Shown here: piece after piece, positions 44,116-56,646 of the stretch
How the letters are laid out: every line of letters starts with the position of its first letter
Position numbering within the stretch: position 1 is the first letter of the stretch
NCBI GenBank assembly: GCA_948470475.1
Contig: OX419347.1
Coordinates: forward strand, 4,789,538-4,853,537
Length of the DNA stretch: 64,000 bases
Source of the DNA: Galaxea fascicularis
Lineage: Eukaryota; Cnidaria; Anthozoa; Scleractinia; Euphylliidae
Direction of reading: 5' to 3'
Notes under the pieces: generated by a model
The model's input: the letters and a program-made list of their open reading frames with translations, nothing else
The model's database searches: none
What the model was told of the DNA's origin: nothing
Position numbers and translations under genes: made by a program

Positions 44116-45060
44116 CAGCGAGACACCATAACATTGGAACTGTATCTTAAAACTCAGGGTTGGCCACCGGTCAGGCGGCATGTAGCATGTTCAGAAAACC
44201 AAAGGTAATTCTGTTTACAACCTCCTCTCGTTCAAATTTAAGTTTGGTAATTTTGTAGTTTTGGTAACTGAGTGTTGGCAAATTTTAAATTGGTGTCATT
44301 TTGCGTGCAAATCGAAGTACCATCATCGCGAACAAGCTTTGATCTGAGCAAACGAAAAGTAAGAGACCACGCCCCCACCTTCTATGGCAACATGCTTCTC
44401 AAAAAATGGCCAATCGCACAATAGAAATTGCAGAGACAAAATCAAAACTAGAACTGTTGCATCATTCAAATCAAAATTGTGCGGAAACATTTTTTAACGT
44501 AAAATCGTTATCTTTCTCGGAGGGGACATTGTTAGGATCGGGGAATACGGCACTTGACAAAGAGCAAGATACTCTCTCTTGCCTCCCCTTATGGTGATTG
44601 CATCGATGGTCGCGAGGGGTGATGCAAATGAGCTGATATATGACCGTGGCCTCCAAGGCAAACATTATGGTATTAGGTGTGAGGTTAAGTTGGACTTCAC
44701 ACGTGTACCTTTCTTTGTTGGTTAAATGACCTTGTAACGGTCAAGGTGAAATCTGGCACTGGAGTAACAACCATTTCCTTTCAAAAATGATTCAGCTGTT
44801 AAAGGTGAGAATGGGTGAAAGCTTTTTGACAGCTTTTATAGAAATGCAAATTACAGAGGATCTTTTGAGCGATTCATATGGGATATCATAAAGGAAGTCG
44901 CTTATGGAAGCAAAAATCGCCAATCAATTTATGCTGACAACGGGTTTGTGCAAATACACCAAATCAACTATAATATGTAACAAATCTCCCATGTTGCAAC
45001 TCTCATGTCATAAATAATATTTTAATTCCGTCCTTATCTTGAAAAAAATGAACAGGATTT

Positions 45061-45242
45061 GAAGATAGTCCTGGAAAAATGGCTAGCCTTAACAGAATAA
45101 CTTTAATCACGTTTGATCTTGTCACAAGTAATAAAATTGAGTTTTCAAAAAAAAAATCTGTGTAAATGAAGATAGTCTTGGAAAAATGGCTAGCCTTAAC
45201 AGAATAACTTATCACGTTTGATCTTGTCACAAGTAATAAAAT
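45061..45242. repeat. 107-bp tandem duplication
   Basis: GAAGATAGTC(C/T)TGGAAAAAT, GGCTAGCCTTAACAGAATAA, CACGTTTGATCTTGTCACAA and GTAATAAAAT occur twice with starts at 45061 and 45168. The second copy lacks three bases (TTA) before TCACG. Confidence 0.95.
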
Positions 45243-46229
45243 GGGTGATTGGGGGCCCATGGAATTAGATTCGCCAATCACGTAGCGCGTTCGAATTCTA
45301 GGGGAAACAAGCCAATCAGATTTGAGTGCATATGCCTGATCCACACATCTGTGGAAGATGATATCATGTACTGACCCGCAGACGGTACTGACTAGCGTTT
45401 AATTTACAGCCAACGTCTGCACGCAAGCTAGACTCTAATCTAAAAGTGGGAACTTGATTTGTGAATAAGAAACTTTCGGAGTTTTCCAATGATTTCGTGC
45501 CAAATAAGAGAATAACAGAACACGTGCTGCACGGAATGTTTCCGCTTGGTGTGCGTGAGTCACGGAACCGTAAGACACTACAGCCACTGTGATTGGTTTG
45601 TTGGTCTGTTGATTTCGTACTGTTCTGGACGAAGTCGGGTTGTCATATTGTCCAACTTGCCTCATCTTCCTGTATAGTTTCTGCAAGAGTTTTAGTCAGA
45701 AAAGGTCGTCTTGAACATTAATGATAGAAAATGGTTTAAAAGAATATCGATCCGAACCACTTGGAAACCATATCATGAGACCAAATTAACCGAGAACAGT
45801 TTTAAAATATAACACACCTCTTCATTGGTTGGTTTCAGCTTGACGTAATAGGGTCTCGCGATGTCTAAAATACATTGTTGTCTGTAATAAAACCAACCAT
45901 TCACAAAAACTGTAAATTTTCTCTTCCGTGCCTCAATTGCGTCATAGCATTGAAAACGAAAATTCTGGTATGAATTTTCAGTAAAAGCATCAGGCAAGTC
46001 GAATATCGTATTATACAGTCTATTTCTTCGAAAAATTACCGAGAAAAAGTATCTTGAATAGTAAATACGGCCATCGTATTTTTAGAAAGAGTTACCGTTA
46101 ATAAGCGAATGAAAACAAATTTCGTGCAACGGTCAGAAACGCAAACAGTCAGTCAGTTAATCCTGAGTCAATCCGAAACAGGCGGCTGCTAAACGTCAAG
46201 TCTATGTTCGTTGTTAGTCTGATCAGCTT

Positions 46230-46545
46230 AGCCACAGACAGACTCGAAAGGACTAAATTGAACAGCATAATAAACAGCACCACAGGAAAGTACTGCTCAG
46301 AAGCTTACAAATGAATTGTCACACTTTAAGATTTCATCCAAAGATTCAAAACTTAGAACCACCTTGTACAGCATAATACACCAGGATAATATTCAACATC
46401 ACAAGAAAGTAATTGTCGTCCTTCTCAGTAGCATTCATTTCAATGGTCACAGTTAAGAATTTCATCGGTAAACCTAGAAGCTAGAACCAGCTTGTACAGT
46501 ACAATAAACAGCACCATGTGACAGCGCTGCTCAGTAGTGTTGACT
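46230..46545. repeat. ~106-bp repeat family, about 3 units
   Basis: It contains AGCATAATAAACAGCACCAC, AGGAAAGTACTGCTCAG, GTCACACTTTAAGATTTCAT and TTAGAACCACCTTGTACAGC, with more decayed units to the right. Confidence 0.85.
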
Positions 46546-47824
46546 TGACTGTATAGTGATTTTACCTTATTGCGAAACCTTCAAATTTAAATTTTCGCCC
46601 GAAAAACATGCACCGACTACAAACTTGGTTGATGATTTATTACTTACTTAAATATTGCAATTTTTGGGGGAAAAAGAAGAGAGTTGGATGGTAGATTCCG
46701 TGATGGATATTTGATGTTTGTACATCATAGCTAAAAATATCGTTTGTTTTGACTAGACCGCTACACGGAAGAAACATGACCTATGTAGCCAATCTTATAA
46801 TCTGATGTGAAGTAGTATATCAGATCGTATTGTTTATTTTAACTGCTTGGCTCCTGTTTGTTCACTTTTGGACTCACATGGACAGCTTAACACCTGGGGA
46901 AGATATGCACACCTCCTTTGACGTCGGTCCATACTACTTAAAAAAAATTGAACCAAATTGTCACGGAATTAAAATTTCGCGTCGTTTCTTGAGGTTGTGT
47001 TTATCATTCTCTCTTTATCGCACTATCGAGCGAAAATGGCAGGACATCAAGTTAGAATTTGCGATATGCAGTTAATTTATTTCACTCGTGACCGTGGAGA
47101 GCTCTAACTTTTGAAATTGCAGCAAAACAATTACCGTAATGACATGTTTTGAAATGGTAGAAAAAAAAACCATTTTCTCACGATGCTGTTTGTGTTTTGT
47201 GTGATTCTTTTTCTGTGCGTTTCCGTCTCACGAAACCATTGGGCTTAACTTCCAAGATAATTTTGTGGCATCCTGATATGCTCACAAACACAGAGCGAAC
47301 AAAGCATCGCTTTGACAATTCTGTTTTCCTCTCTTGATTTGGTTGGAAAACCAACCGGATTAACGTAACAAGCCAAACGCCAGTCACGTGACTAGTTGAT
47401 CTTATGCTTACGTGCACGCGGAAGAAAAACGAGATTCATTGTCATTTCGGTGCTTTCAAAATGAATGCAGGATTTTTTGCAGGTTTCAAAAATAAGATGG
47501 TAAGGGGATTTTCTTTATTCACTGTAATATTTTCTATCCAAGACAAATTTGTGTAACGTTTTACCCAGAGAACAACCGAAATGACAACATTTTAAAAACT
47601 TACAGTAACGGTTGTAAGGTACTGGAAACAGTTCAGATATAATGTCTCAAAATCCTGGACCACTCTGCACATCTCAACAGAAAAGGAATGCTTGCTTTTA
47701 TTCGAAGGGAGACACAGCACGAATTTACACGGAGACTCCGCAAAACTGTAACAGGATTAAGTCGATCGATAAACAGTAACGGGCGCCGGTATTGCACAGG
47801 TTTTCTGCTATCATTACAATGATA

Positions 47825-48135
47825 ACACTGTTAGATTTCATCCACGGACTCAAATCTTAGAACCACCTTGTAGAGCATAATAAACAGCACCACAGGAAAG
47901 GACTGCCCAGTAGCTTTCATTTGAATGATCATTCTTCAGGATTTCACCCACAGACTCAAAAGTTAGAACCACCTTGTACAGCATAATAAACAGCACCACA
48001 GGAAAGTACTACTCAGTAGGTTTCATGTGAATAGTCACACTTAAAGATTTCATCCACGGACTCAAAAGTTAGAACCACCTTGCACGGCGTAACAAACAGC
48101 AAGGAAAGAACTGTGCAGTTGCCTTTATTTTAATT
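47825..48135. repeat. ~106-bp repeat family, about 3 units, best preserved
   Basis: Successive units carry TTCATCCACGGACTCAAA or the ACCCACAGACTCAAAA form, TTAGAACCACCTTG, AGCATAATAAACAGCACCAC, AGGAAAG and TCAGTAGCTTTCATTTGAAT, with a spacing close to 106 bp. Confidence 0.9.
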
Positions 48136-49673
48136 TACATACTGAACGCTTCCAGTGCAATTATACAACATCTGATAAAGCATTGACTTCATTGTTGACT
48201 TCTGAAGGCTCTCTACAGGGAAGAAACATTCAGCTTGGGTAGTTTTTCAGTATCAAATAATATTTCTGATTGAATGTAACCAGCCCTTATATCTTCACCA
48301 AACAAACGCTGCAAAAGGATTAAAATATATAATATTTAGTGAAAGCAATGTCGCGTGTAAATTCCGCTGATTTGCTCCCTTGATGGAAAAAAAACAAAAT
48401 GAAAATATTTCGGGATCAAAACCTAAGACATATTTAATTACTGTATTGTTTACAAGCCTTCAATATTAGTATTTAGTTTTCAGTAATGGTATCTTCGAAT
48501 TTGAAGAGATCTCCTTGTATTTGGTATATTTACTCAGATCTTCCGCTGTCGCTTAACGTTCGTTTTTATTTTTGTGCACAACACCTCCGCTTTCTCACAA
48601 TTGCAATTGATTTTTATATCTTTAGTCATACGTTTATAAGTTCAAGTTGAAGCACCTACAATTGCCATTACAGAAAAAAATCTACTTAACTGGAATAAAA
48701 CAACTCTATCTTGTTTCAAACGTGTAAAATTTCGATCTCGCAGAGGAAGTTGCGAAATATATTCTTCACTTTTGTCTGCGGTTAGAACCCATGCTTCAGG
48801 AACCAAACATGTTTCCACGCACGAAAAACTGAATTACAAATTTCGTAAACGTGACTTCAGTTGTAGGGCAAACAAAGCGTGTTTATATTTGAATACCAGT
48901 TATAACCATTAGTTATATTATCTTTTATAATTTCATCGCACAATCACGCACACTTCAGACTTCTTTCGTTTTTATTACCCATATGTGCATTTCAGTCCTT
49001 TCCAATCAGTTTCGTGATTTTTGATTTAGTAATACAAGCACAAAGGGGAAAGGAAATAGATTTTCATGGAAGTCTTTTGCTTCATGTTTAATTTCCTTAT
49101 CTTTTCCAAAACAATTTATTAGATTTGTTTGCAAAAAAGCGGGTAAGTTGCTATATCGAGTGTAATATTCCCGTAATCAAATATATATTTTTTCGATTAT
49201 CATCAGTATTTGGTAATTTCGCCTGACACGCACTCTTTAAATCTATCAATTTTCCTAGCAAAGCTCACCTCAAGCACGCATATCTTCCTTTTTTCGTGAC
49301 TGGAGTAAGGAAAGCAATTATGTTATTAATATTATTATGAAAAGTTATCGCGACTTTTTTTCAACATCTTTCCTGTTGTTCTCAAAACACGCTCTTTCAT
49401 TTATTGCCAAATTTTAAATCTTTTAGTAAGATCACATTCAACAGATAAGCTTCTGCATCACTACCATAACAAAGCTTAATAACAACACAGCTATCTTTTT
49501 TTTCCTGTTTGTTTATTAAAATGATTTACGCCTCCGTTTCCTGGTAACTTCCGGGAATTGAATTTGGTGTACCCTCTTTTGATTGTGAGTCTTAGTTGTA
49601 AATGTAATATAATTTCTTCGAAATTGCTAATGGTCTGGTCGTCAAGTCAGGAGCCGCCCTTGTTCAGATGCCC

Positions 49674-49791
49674 CGGTTGTTCAAACATTGGATAGCACTA
49701 TCCAGCGGATAAGTGTTGGGAAAGCTAATTGCACTATCCACTGGATAGATATTTATCCGGTGGATAGCGCTATCCAGCCTTTGAACAACCG
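49674..49791. mobile_element. TIR element, GGTTGTTCAAA/GGATAG family, copy 1
   Basis: It begins CGGTTGTTCAAACATTGGAT and ends GCCTTTGAACAACCG, with TGGATAGCGCTATCCA and ATCCACTGGATAG palindromes inside. It matches 63859-63997. Confidence 0.85.
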
Positions 49792-50034
49792 CGACCTGAA
49801 GCAATCGGCATTGGTCCAATTCTCTTCGACAGAGTAGCGCAGAACAGCACAGTGAAATATAACCCAATATCTAAAAACAATAGCAGCAAAAGAGCTGCTG
49901 TACACTGTAAAAACGAAAAACAAAGAGCATCATGTAACAGTACTTTCGCTTAAACAGTCTCTTACGCTCAAGGCCATTTTACCCCCAAGACCCAATGTTA
50001 ATTACACTCTTGGTACACCAAAGCAAAGTGCTGC

Positions 50035-50285
50035 CAGCAGTTTTCATTTGAATGGCCACACTTAAGGATTTCTTCCACAGACTCAAAACTTAGAACCACT
50101 TTGCACAACGTAATAAACAGCACCACGGGAAAGAACTGCTCAGTAGCTTTCATTTGAATGGTTACACTTTAGGATTTCATCCACAGACTCAAAACTTAGA
50201 ATCACTTTGCACAACGTAATAAACAGCACCACAGGAAAGTACTGCTCAGTAGCTTTCATTTGAATGGTCACACTTAAGAATTACA
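50035..50285. repeat. ~106-bp repeat family, about 2.4 units
   Basis: It contains two copies of CACAGACTCAAAACTTAGAA followed by CACTTTGCACAACGTAATAA, a local variant not seen in other clusters, and CTCAGTAGCTTTCATTTGAA twice. Confidence 0.9.
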
Positions 50286-53200
50286 TCTGCTACACAAAAT
50301 TGAGAAACACTCCACATATCAAGGAGCAATACCCCAAGGAAGTGGCCCGGCTTTCACTTAATGGTCACACTTTAGGTTTCATTCTTGCGATGGTGCTCTA
50401 ACTAAGAGTACACAACTGAAGCGACCCGTCGTTCCTGTATTTTTGCCTGAACGTGAATAATAAGAGGAAAGCAGAAGTTTTCCTCTCGATTTAGAAAGTG
50501 TGGTAACTTGTCCTTGAAGCTAAAAAATGTGAATTCACATAGTGACATTTTGCCCGAGAGAATAAGGTTTATTGAGAACTGAACACTTGAGCTACTCGAT
50601 GCAGGGGGTACGCAGCACATGAGCCCAATTTGTTGATGGTATTAGAAAATCAAAATATCTTTTAACTATACACGAGCAAGATTTGTTTCCTGGCCATCTT
50701 TAACGAGAGAGCCGGCTGCAGTCTTTTCGAGATAGGTTATTTATGGGGTCAGTTATATTTGGCCTTTGGATTCTACAGTGATTTTATTGGAACGTGATAG
50801 TCAGCTTGAAAAAAAACCCGGAGACCCAAAGGACCTGCCGGATCTTTCCAAGCCTTTTATAAGGCGCTAAACCAGTTTATAATAAAGAAACGTTTGTCGA
50901 CGCAAATTAAACCCGAACTACGCTGAAGCCGAATTTTATTTTCATCTTTTCTGAAGTTAATGGATGTCACTTAATCTGCTTTTGCTGAAGTGCATTTTGA
51001 CTTATGTCATCTCAACGAATGATATATGTGACAGCAAAACTCAAGGGTTTTGAGCTTTCCCAAGCACTTGGTTCAAAACGACTCTCAATGGAGAACCATC
51101 AGATTTTGTGAACCTTTTCCTGTGTTGGCTGTTTGTAGATTTCCCACCGCAGGATTGAACGGTCGAAATATTTTTAAATTAAATTGCTTTTTCTCGAAAA
51201 TAACGACAATCCCATCAAAGTACTTGAAATCCTCCGATTACGACAAAATCCTCGTCATTTAGTTAGTCACGTAAAAACTCCGAGACAACGCCTACCCTTG
51301 AATTGATGAACATTATGACGCACTCTTTGAAACAGCTATCTTGCCACCACGATTTCGAACGATTTTACAAGAAAGAAATACTGAAAGGTTCGGAATCAGA
51401 GTTTTGTCGAAGTTAATCTAGGAGAGCGATCAAATCCGTGCTGAAGGGAAACCGTTCTTAAACAAGGCCGCGAAAAGAAGATTTATCCTTCCTTCGTTAA
51501 ATTTGCGGTTAGACCCAGTTTAAATCATGCGACACATTTTGTCTTGTGTTAAAGTTTGTTAGGTGTTAGCTTGTTGCGACAAATGCATATTACTGGTACA
51601 AAAGGTTGATACAACAAAGACCTTTTGTTTTCATCGAGTTTAGTTTGGTTACACAAGTTTGTCTCACCTATTGTTTCGGCTTCTGAAAAGTAAATCAAAT
51701 GACTGTGTCAGTATCAAGAAGCCAAACCCATTTCAATCTTTAAAATGTGCTAGGAGAGCTTCGAACTCAGTGGAAAGTAAATTCAAACCTTGGGTAGCAG
51801 ATGGTATTTGATTATACGCTGGTAGCGAAAGGTTTTTGTTTGCTTTGAAGGGCTTTGTGATCCTGTCCTAACCTGCCTTAATTACGATTCAATGTTGTTT
51901 TGTTCCTTCCGTGAATCAGTCGAAAACAAAAGAAAGGAAGACAAAAACCGGATAAATCGACCAAACCTTACATGAAAAGGCAGTGGTTACTATGGTGGGT
52001 GGAAAAGAAGGCGTGTTGAAACGAACAGCGAAACCGTCATGTGACAAACATTCTCGATTTTCATAACAATCGTTGAACCACAGACGGTGTTTAGAAAACC
52101 GGTGCGGCAAAATGCCAGCTTTGAAATCGGCGCGAAAACAAAGTATTATATGTTTTGTTCCTGGGAACTTCGTTTTCTTAGGCGGAGACTTCGATCGAGC
52201 GCACATCAAAGGCTTGGTGTTGTGCTCTCACTCCCAAAAGTGGTTTTCGATTTCCTGTTACCAATTATTGCTGAGATATTTAAATCTGATTTATGGCCCG
52301 TATCCAGCATTCAGCTTATCAAAAGACTTTTCAATAATTCCCAGGTCTAAGCTCATCTTCGCATATTTGTGCTGACAAGGCAGAACGTATCAAATAGATC
52401 CTTTAAAAAATGCTTATTTCGATTGTTTACTAACAATCTATAGTCACTCCAGTCATGAAGCACAGAACGAAGCAAATCGAATCCAACAGAAATCTATTAA
52501 CGGTCAATATAACTGACGAAAACAACACGGTACGTGAATGTATAGGACTTTAAAGTCGTGATATTGGGTTTATTTTACAGGTCTTTGTATTTTTTTTATT
52601 TTCTATAATTATGTTGTATTTCGAAAGTAGTTCACAACAATGAATCAAAAAACGATCATTTTAGAGGTGCAGAACTTGTCTTGATGACCTCAGCGCTCAA
52701 AGAAGTGGTACATGCTTATGACAGAATAAATACATCTGATATTTTAAAATGTTATTTCCTTCGCGGTTGCTTGCCATTGTATATTGATTTGCAATTTAAG
52801 GTTTTGTTTTGGCTCCAAGCAATGTCGGAAGTTGCACAAGACAATACAGCTGACTTCAATGTTACTTTTGAGGGACGTTTTTCATCGTGCACGAGTGTGA
52901 TAACAGAATGTCAGCTGTTCCCAACAGAGATGCTCATGTATGATCCCTGGATGTAAAATATTGGAGGTCACGTTCGATCGTATTTCGTAAGCACGTAAGA
53001 CTGATACGTCAGTACGTGAGTCAAAACACGAAACCAACATTTCGCTCTGAAAAATAACAACAAAAAGCGTCTTGAAATGGGAATTGGTGCAAAAGAGACC
53101 AAAGGAATCTTTTCCATTGACTTTTGTGTTCGTTAATAAAGCGGAATCGACGAAAAAGTCAACCAAAGAAAGCACCAATTGAGCGGAAAACTAATAAAGG

Positions 53201-53486
53201 TGAGAGAACAAGTTGGCTTTGTATTCGGCTCGGCGAATCAGGGCCTCGATCAAACATTTAATTACCTTTTAAATTTGTGTTTTGTTTCTCGCCAGCATCA
53301 CGAGCTTGCTTTGTTTAACTTGGGAAGAATAACAAAAAGCCTTTTTCAGTCCGTCTTTTGTCTCTTGTTCTTCATGAATATTCGAGGCCTTTCTACTTTT
53401 GTCATGAAAAAAAAAAATTAACTTGATTCATGGGGATCATGTCAAGGGGCTTGTGTCAATGTTACTCAAAGGCCATTGTTCACCAA

Positions 53487-53584
53487 CCAATCACAAGGTG
53501 AGATTAAATTAGAACGTGCGAGGCGTGATATATTAGATGTCATCTGGGCCATGACGTCACAGCACTTGTCAAATGGCATAAAAA
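53487..53584 (+). promoter_or_regulatory. Promoter of the FMN-reductase-like gene (CCAAT, CRE, TATA-like)
   Basis: In order: CCAATCA at 53487-53493, a perfect CRE palindrome TGACGTCA at 53552-53559, and a TATA-like CATAAAAA at 53577-53584. Transcription would start near 53610, giving a short first exon that ends at the strong donor after 53721. Spacing and order are those of a classical inducible promoter. CREB/ATF control is inferred from the motif only. Confidence 0.6.
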
Positions 53585-53682
53585 TTCGGCAGGCTGAGTC
53601 GAAGGTCGTGCTTTCTTTAGTGCACGGATAGAAGACGGATTGTGCGAGCAAAGACGTTGTAGAACAAGCTGAGTTTAGCCAA

Positions 53683-56302
53683 ATGTGCAAAGGAAACACA
53701 ACTGTATCATTTCCGAGCCTGGTAAGTCATTGCTTTTCAATCTTGCTTTGTATTGAGATACCCTTCGGTTCGGTTGAGGATAATTTCAAGCGAATCGCAT
53801 CGATCGAGCGAGGAAGCGTACCTTTGTAGGTGTCTATCAACCCGTAGGGATGTTGGTCTCGAAGCTGTCAGTAGATCAGATCTGTTTTGGTTGAAATGTC
53901 ATTCATTTGAAGGCTTTATTCCGCGATTACTGACTTAGAGTTCTGGCCTGGAAATTAGTAAAGTTTTCTCAAATTCTGCAACGCAAGCTACTGCAAAAAC
54001 TACTTTGAAATCGACTACGGAAAGCGCTTTGTTAGCAGTTTCGTTCAACATACATTATACTGCACTTGCACTTTTTTCGAAAGGTTTGCAATCTTCGAGG
54101 CTGTTTAATTTGAATCGTACAAGCTTCTGGTGTTGAATTGTGCAATTCGAAGGTTCTGAAACGTGAGCGGTTTTCTCTCATGTAATTCGGCACGGAGGTG
54201 ATTGGAAGGAGCGATTGGACAATCGATCCTTCGAGTTGATGGACATATAGTGTGATATTTGATAGATTCAGCTACCCTGCTGCGTTATCTGTCGGATAGG
54301 AGATCTAATTCTAAAATAAATTTACACTTGGAGGTTTCATGTTGCTTGGAAGATTTTTCCCCACGCGCGATTCAGCTACTTCGATCGCGGGTCTTCGCTT
54401 GCAAGAATTCGAGTTCACTCGAAGGTCTTCAAACATCACTTTTAGTTAGCTTTTCAGCTTAGCGCTTTGTCTTTTCGCAGATCTATAGTGTCTTAGCAGG
54501 AATCTTTTTTATCATGTGATTGCTGAAGAAAGTCTATTTTGGAGATTTAATGTTAAAACGCTGGTTAGAAAAATTTTTGATCGCTGTGGACGTGACCGAC
54601 CTTCTGACAAATACTAAATTATTAACACTTGCGATGCAGCGTTTGTCCGAGCTAAAGCTATAAACAGGTTGGTGCTAAAGTCGCGGGATTTTCGGCTTGT
54701 GGTTCTCCCGTGATCTGTAAATTCGCCGGTGAAGTAACATTCCTATTCGCGTAACAGCTTCTTTTTTAACAGTCGACCTAAAGGACTTTGGAAGTCTAGC
54801 TCGAGTCTCGTGACGGTCTTTCTGAACTCATGATGCAATGTTTCAATTAGCTTGCAGCCCCTGTGAGCGTATAAGTCTTGTGATCGTTGTTAATCCGAAG
54901 TTTTTCCTACTTGCAGAGTTGGGATTCATCAAATCAGAACTCCAGAGCTCCAAACAGCATGAAGATTGTATTGTTTGCGGATTTTGCGTCCAGTAATCAT
55001 GGCCTCAACCAGGCTCAATATATGCTGAAGCAACTTTGCAACGAAGGACATCAAATTACGCTGTTCGGTAAGTCGAATTTTACCCTTGCCTTTCTGCTTG
55101 AACTACTTTTCACCAAATTTTCGACTTCAGAGGGAAAAACCCCAGCGGAAAGAAATTATGGCAACGTTGGCACTTATCCAAGATTCTCGACAAACAATTT
55201 TCTCTTTTGTAATTATTAAAATACAGGGATCTGTAATGTTTATCGCCTAAAAATTTGAGAAATATGGACTGGTCGCACATGAGTAAATTGAAACTGACGA
55301 ATTTTGTTGAATGCCGAGAAAATTTCCTAATCACGGGGTTTGTAATGTCTTAAAATAACCCGTGGAACCGTCACCCGTTGCCTGCCGCACTTTAGTTTGT
55401 CAGTTTCATTTCCCAACCATTGATTTGCAATTTAAATTTGCGGCGAACACTTTTCTCAAAGGAAATTTCGTATTCTACCACCACAGAAATAAACTTCACA
55501 CTTTCGATTTCGCTCAGCTGGAAAGCATTCATTGTTGTCTAATTTTAGACGTTTCTGAAATGGTTCTGGTTCGTTGCCCGGTTTGGCAGGTGGAGCAAGA
55601 TGACAAATAGCGATTTCGAGCTGTCATTTAATTGCAGTGTAGCAAAATCGTTTCCACAGAATTCAAAAATCTGATTGTCGACGTGGTTTAGGTCCCTTGG
55701 AGGGGGGGGGGATTTCTTTAGGCTATTCCGAATAAACGCGACAACAGTGGATAACATTAGCCTGTATCTGCCACGTATTGTTTAGAACCGGAAGTCCACC
55801 AGTACTACCCAGTAAAATTACTTCGTATTTGGTTTCCGGTTACAATACTTAATGATTTGTGATTTTGGTCATTTCTAACCCTGATATTATTTTGCCCTTT
55901 GCAGAATGTGCTAATGTCAGTGTACCTTTACTCATGTACGAAGACAGCCAGGCATGTCTTTGTCAAGTATTTGAAGAACCACTGAAAGTGTTGGAACGCA
56001 AGGTTCAGGAGGCTGATGCATTCCTACTAGTCACAGACAAGCCAGGATTTCAGATTCCTCCTTCTCTTGTAACAGTTAAACATCACTTCACAGGAAACAA
56101 CTTCTCTTGGAGACCATATGGGGTACAATGTGTGCTCCTGGGTGGATCTGTACACAGCAGAAAGGTCGCCATGAGATTACGAGTACTGTTAGAAGGATCA
56201 GATTACCCCTACATGTCTGGGGTTCTGCCACGAAGGTGTTCATGGACTGAAATGTATGCGGTTGACCCAAGCCTTGAAACTCCTGGACCTTGTGTGCTTT
56301 GA
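53683..56302 (+). CDS. FMN-reductase-like (flavodoxin-fold) protein, three exons
   Basis: CDS segments are 53683-53721, 54917-55067 and 55905-56302, with gtaagt donors and cag acceptors: 588 bp, 195 aa. The conserved part starts at a second Met (ATG 54959-54961, better Kozak context), giving 168 aa; the first 27 residues are Ser/Asn-rich and may be 5' UTR. MKIVLFAD is the first beta strand, LKQLCNEGHQITLF the following helix and strand. PLLMYEDSQ, then ADAFLLVTDK and IPPSLVTVKHHFTGNNFSWR, match the NADPH-dependent FMN reductase family (compare EADAFVIVSPEYN, IPP-L-N--DHF). LGGSVHSRKVAMRLRVLL matches its G(G)xRAAxQLR helix. The PEYN motif and the usual phosphate-binding SxR near the N-terminus are altered, so flavin binding may be lost or changed. 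Function not established. Confidence 0.75.
53722..54916 (+). other. First intron of the FMN-reductase-like gene
   Basis: It is bounded by CTG|GTAAGT and TTGCAG|AG. No second promoter or exon was recognised. An alternative first exon inside this intron cannot be excluded, because the conserved protein starts only in exon 2. Confidence 0.5.
55068..55904 (+). other. Second intron of the FMN-reductase-like gene
   Basis: It is bounded by TTCG|GTAAGT and CCCTTTGCAG|AA and splits a Gly codon after the first beta-alpha-beta unit. A short G tract lies at 55701-55710. Nothing else was recognised. Confidence 0.6.
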
Positions 56303-56640
56303 GATCTCAGTGATCTTGGGCTTTCATGGACTGAACATTTTCTCTTCTCTTCTGGTTCCTTGTTTATACGCTGCCTGAGTTGAAGCTTACTTCGTAGAAA
56401 AATGTTTTTGTAGTTGTAAGCTGAGAGGTTAGGTGTGTTTCTCATTCACTAAAAATAATAATTTCTCTGCTGGTTCCTGTTATATATATATAGACGTTCA
56501 TAGAATGAAAAAATAATCACCAAAAAAATGTAAAAATAATAATTCAATTTTCAAGTTTTGGGTTTTGTATATAATCATATTTGAAAGTGTAAATTGTGCC
56601 ACATTGGCATGTTGTATAGAGAGTTTTATTGAAGGATGTA

Positions 56641-56646
56641 AATAAA
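56641..56646 (+). terminator. Poly(A) signal of the FMN-reductase-like gene (AATAAA)
   Basis: AATAAA lies 339 bp after the TGA stop and is followed within about 25-40 bp by a GT-rich stretch (CACACTTGTGTGCCTGTTG), the usual cleavage layout. Confidence 0.7.

Larger units (their letters stand above)
43440..53470. other. Gene-poor intergenic region between AP3D1 and the FMN-reductase-like gene
   Basis: No exon with recognisable protein similarity was found on either strand. Contents I can name: clusters of the ~106-bp repeat (43850, 46230, 47825, 50035), a 107-bp tandem duplication at 45061-45242, and a TIR MITE at 49674-49791. The rest is AT-rich unique-looking sequence. Open frames of 60-113 codons in this stretch lack homology, splice context or composition suggesting genes. 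Confidence 0.6.

Noticed and set aside
45003..45344. 113-codon minus-strand open frame
   Set aside because: It spans the 107-bp tandem duplication and repeats the same peptide twice; no homology.
52681..52956. 91-codon plus-strand frame in the intergenic region
   Set aside because: It has an ATG and mixed composition but no family I recognise, no splice signals and an unrelated open frame on the other strand. Left unannotated.
55859..55904. Upstream extension of exon 3 of the FMN-reductase-like gene
   Set aside because: An open frame continues into the intron, but a strong CCCTTTGCAG acceptor at 55904 and frame agreement with exon 2 show that these bases are intronic.
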